This document shows positions 4,214-5,570 of a stretch of DNA of 5,570 nucleotides, piece after piece (positions within the stretch are counted from its first letter, which is position 1; each line of letters opens with the position of its first letter). A program made the position numbers and the translations under genes. Origin of the DNA: Clostridia bacterium (GTDB taxonomy: Bacteria > Bacillota > Clostridia > Oscillospirales > Ruminococcaceae); NCBI GenBank assembly GCA_021152595.1, contig JAGKVC010000191.1, forward strand, positions 1 to 5,570, read 5' to 3'. The notes beneath the pieces are model-generated. The model was not told where the DNA came from. It did no database searches and saw only the letters and a program-made list of their open reading frames with translations.

Positions 4214-5570
4214 TTATGTATCGCTCTGGGATTCAGCCGCACGGTTTCCTCTGCCGCCGTGTCCTCTGCCGCCGAAATTGCCGTCAGGCGGTGTCATGTT
4301 TCCGTCGAAGCCGTCGGGCGGTGTCATATTGCTGTCGAAGCCGTCAGGCGGTGTCATGTTGCCGTCAAAACCGTCAGGCGGCGTCATATTGCCGTCGAAG
4401 CCGTCGGGCGGCGTCATATCACCTTTGAAGCCGTCCTGTCTGCCGCCGTGCATACCGCCGAATCCGCCCATGCCTTCCGCGCCGCCGCTGCCCGAGGTCA
4501 CAAGTGTACCGCCGGAATAGCTGCCGCCCTGCGCAAAATTATCCGCATTGAATGTGCCGTCATAGGTGCCGCCGGTGTAGACCTTGTAGCCGTCGGATAT
4601 GCCGTTCGCACTGAACACGATGCCCTGCGCCTGCTTCGGCGTTTTCAGCGCGGCAAGCACATTTTCCTTCTCATCCGTCACAACGATCAGCGTGCCGGCT
4701 GCCGCATTGAGATTTGTCGCGGCGATATAATTGGACTCCGGCACCTCCATCATGCCGGTAGAGCCGACTGCAATCAGCGTACCGCCCGTGACCATAATCG
4801 TATTGTTGTTATCGCCGGAATCGAGCGGACCGTTTGCACTGTCCGTCGGGCCGCAGACGATTACCGTGCCGCCCTTCATCGTAATATTGCCGTTGGAATC
4901 GAGTCCGTCGCCGTCCGCATTGACATAGACATAGCCGCCGTTAAGGTTCAGCTCACCGGAGCCGTTCCGGTTGAAGCCCATGCCGCCGCCGGAGCCGTCC
5001 GAGGCGTTGAAGCCGTCGTCGGAGGATTCCAGATGCACTGTGCCGTCATTGACCGTGATCTCCGCGGCTTCGATGCCCTCATAGGACTCCGTGATCTCGA
5101 TTTCGCCGCCGTCGATCACGGCGAGGGAGCGGGAGAGGCGAAAGACCTCGTCCCGGTCGTGCGAGACGAGCAAAACGGGCTTGTCAAAGCCCCGCAGCAC
5201 GCCGCGAAGCTCCTGCTCGGTATGGAAACGCAGATGCTCGTCCAATGCGGAGAACGGCTCGTCGAGCAGCAGAGCCTCCGGCTCGTTGACCAAAATGCGC
5301 GCCAGCGCGGCGCGCTGCTGCTGCCCGCCGGAGAGCTGGCGGGGATACAAGTTCGCCGCGTCCTCCAGACGCATCGCGCGGAGCATTTCCGAGGCGCGGG
5401 CGTGCGCGTTTTGGCGGTCCCGCACGCCGCAGGCGATGTTTTGCAGGGCGGTCATGTTCGGAAAGAGCGCGTACTGCTGGAAAAGATAGCCCACGCGCCG
5501 CGCCTGCGGCGGCAGGTCGATCTTCTTTTCCGAGTCGAAGAGCGTTCTGCCGTTCAGGACGATCCTGCCG
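4214..5570 (-). CDS. In-frame chimera: ModC-like ABC ATPase joined to C-terminal part of a Cthe_2159-like carbohydrate-binding protein (5'-partial)
   Basis: The frame is open at the right edge, so the true start and the Walker A region lie outside; 451 residues are visible (residue 1 = codon 5567-5569). Residues 1 to about 150 are a molybdate-type ATPase: GRIVLNG at the start, Q-loop LFQQY (29-33), signature LSGGQQQR (79-86; DNA 5321-5335 for LSGGQ), Walker B ALLLDEP (99-105), SALD (107-110) and H-loop SHD (136-138). The sequence then changes at VIDGGEIE (151-158) into beta-helix rungs: ITESYEGIEAA, GGYVYVNADGDGLDSNG, MKGGTVIV and VTGGTLIAVG. These are typical of the last section of PF14262 (formerly DUF4353) cell-surface proteins that bind plant polysaccharides. 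The tail holds five TPPDGFDGNM-type repeats and a Gly/Arg-rich end. The ATPase lacks its usual C-terminal region (a TOBE domain in many ModC proteins), and the surface protein lacks its signal peptide and first rungs. The GTG at 5494 is not the real start, because the frame continues upstream with ModC-like sequence. Each half is confidently recognised; a functional fused protein is unlikely. Confidence 0.85.
   Translation of the reverse strand, partial: GRIVLNGRTLFDSEKKIDLPPQARRVGYLFQQYALFPNMTALQNIACGVRDRQNAHARASEMLRAMRLEDAANLYPRQLSGGQQQRAALARILVNEPEALLLDEPFSALDEHLRFHTEQELRGVLRGFDKPVLLVSHDRDEVFRLSRSLAVIDGGEIEITESYEGIEAAEITVNDGTVHLESSDDGFNASDGSGGGMGFNRNGSGELNLNGGYVYVNADGDGLDSNGNITMKGGTVIVCGPTDSANGPLDSGDNNNTIMVTGGTLIAVGSTGMMEVPESNYIAATNLNAAAGTLIVVTDEKENVLAALKTPKQAQGIVFSANGISDGYKVYTGGTYDGTFNADNFAQGGSYSGGTLVTSGSGGAEGMGGFGGMHGGRQDGFKGDMTPPDGFDGNMTPPDGFDGNMTPPDGFDSNMTPPDGFDGNMTPPDGNFGGRGHGGRGNRAAESQSDT
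4281..4430 (-). repeat. Five tandem 30-base units coding a ten-residue motif
   Basis: Units occupy 4281-4310, 4311-4340, 4341-4370, 4371-4400 and 4401-4430. Read on the minus strand each encodes a version of TPPDGFDGNM; the unit at 4311 has S for G, and the first-translated one (4401-4430) reads GFKGDM. Many differences between units are synonymous, so the peptide motif appears to be kept while the DNA drifts. Such Pro/Gly/Asp linkers are common near the C-terminus of secreted carbohydrate-binding proteins of gut Clostridia. Confidence 0.92.
5089..5121. other. Junction of the two unrelated coding segments
   Basis: Right of this interval the minus strand codes for an ABC ATPase; left of it, for a beta-helix surface protein. 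The peptide V-I-D-G-G-E-I-E, encoded across 5096-5119, suits both families, so the join lies in a stretch of short homology. GC counted in 60-base blocks is 58% (5041-5100) and 57% (4681-4740) on the left, and 68% (5101-5160) and 73% (5281-5340) on the right. CCGTGATC (5089-5096) and its complement GATCACGG (5114-5121) bracket the shared stretch. Confidence 0.7.

Noticed and set aside
4281..4430. CRISPR-like array of 30-base repeats
   Set aside because: The units follow each other without spacers, are not identical, and are in frame with a coding sequence giving TPPDGFDGNM repeats.
4278..4520. Plus-strand frame with repeated PSGGV motifs
   Set aside because: It is the mirror image of the minus-strand TPPDG repeats, has no ribosome binding site, and its repetitiveness is fully explained by the real gene.
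5492..5494. GTG as start of the ATPase/surface-protein frame
   Set aside because: The frame continues upstream to the window edge with typical ModC sequence (GRIVLNGRTLFD), and no ribosome binding site precedes the GTG.

Overview
The window looks like chromosome of a gut-type Bacillota bacterium, probably of the Oscillospiraceae/Ruminococcaceae group. The grounds are strong AGGAGG-type ribosome binding sites, tightly overlapping genes, a textbook vegetative promoter, a YtrA-type GntR regulator with its ABC-2 transporter, and a Cthe_2159-like (PF14262, formerly DUF4353) carbohydrate-binding protein ending in a Gly/Pro/Asp-rich tail. The taxonomic placement is inference.

Layout. Bases 1-140 are non-coding and hold two perfect tandem hairpins followed by a Rho-independent terminator, presumably the 3' end of a transcript that begins outside the window. 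Bases 155-240 carry an A/T-tract, an extended -10 promoter and inverted GTGTATA-type operator half-sites. Bases 243-3902 are a five-gene plus-strand operon: a YtrA-family GntR repressor, an ABC ATPase, two different six-helix ABC-2 permeases, and a CPBP (CAAX/Abi-type) intramembrane metalloprotease. Spacings are -8, -1, +14 and -8 bases, so translation is probably coupled throughout. A strong, probably bidirectional terminator lies at 4036-4072. From 4214 to the right edge a single minus-strand reading frame comes in from outside the window.

How the operon should work (inference from families). The small GntR protein represses its own promoter. When released, the cell makes a heteromeric ABC-2 exporter and a membrane protease. 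This matches the general plan of ytr-like cell-envelope-stress and peptide-antibiotic response operons, with an immunity-type protease added as the last gene.

The most striking item is the minus-strand frame. Its N-terminal part is a high-GC molybdate-type (ModC-like) ABC ATPase. Its C-terminal part is the last section of a secreted beta-helical carbohydrate-binding protein with five 30-base tandem repeats. The two join in frame near 5090-5121, inside a stretch (V-I-D-G-G-E-I-E) that fits both families. A GC step from about 57% to about 70% and an 8-base inverted repeat coincide with the join. A cytoplasmic ATPase fused to a secreted domain without a signal peptide makes no physiological sense. 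I therefore read this first as a chimeric join (assembly or amplification artefact), second as a recent illegitimate recombination, and only last as a real fusion protein.
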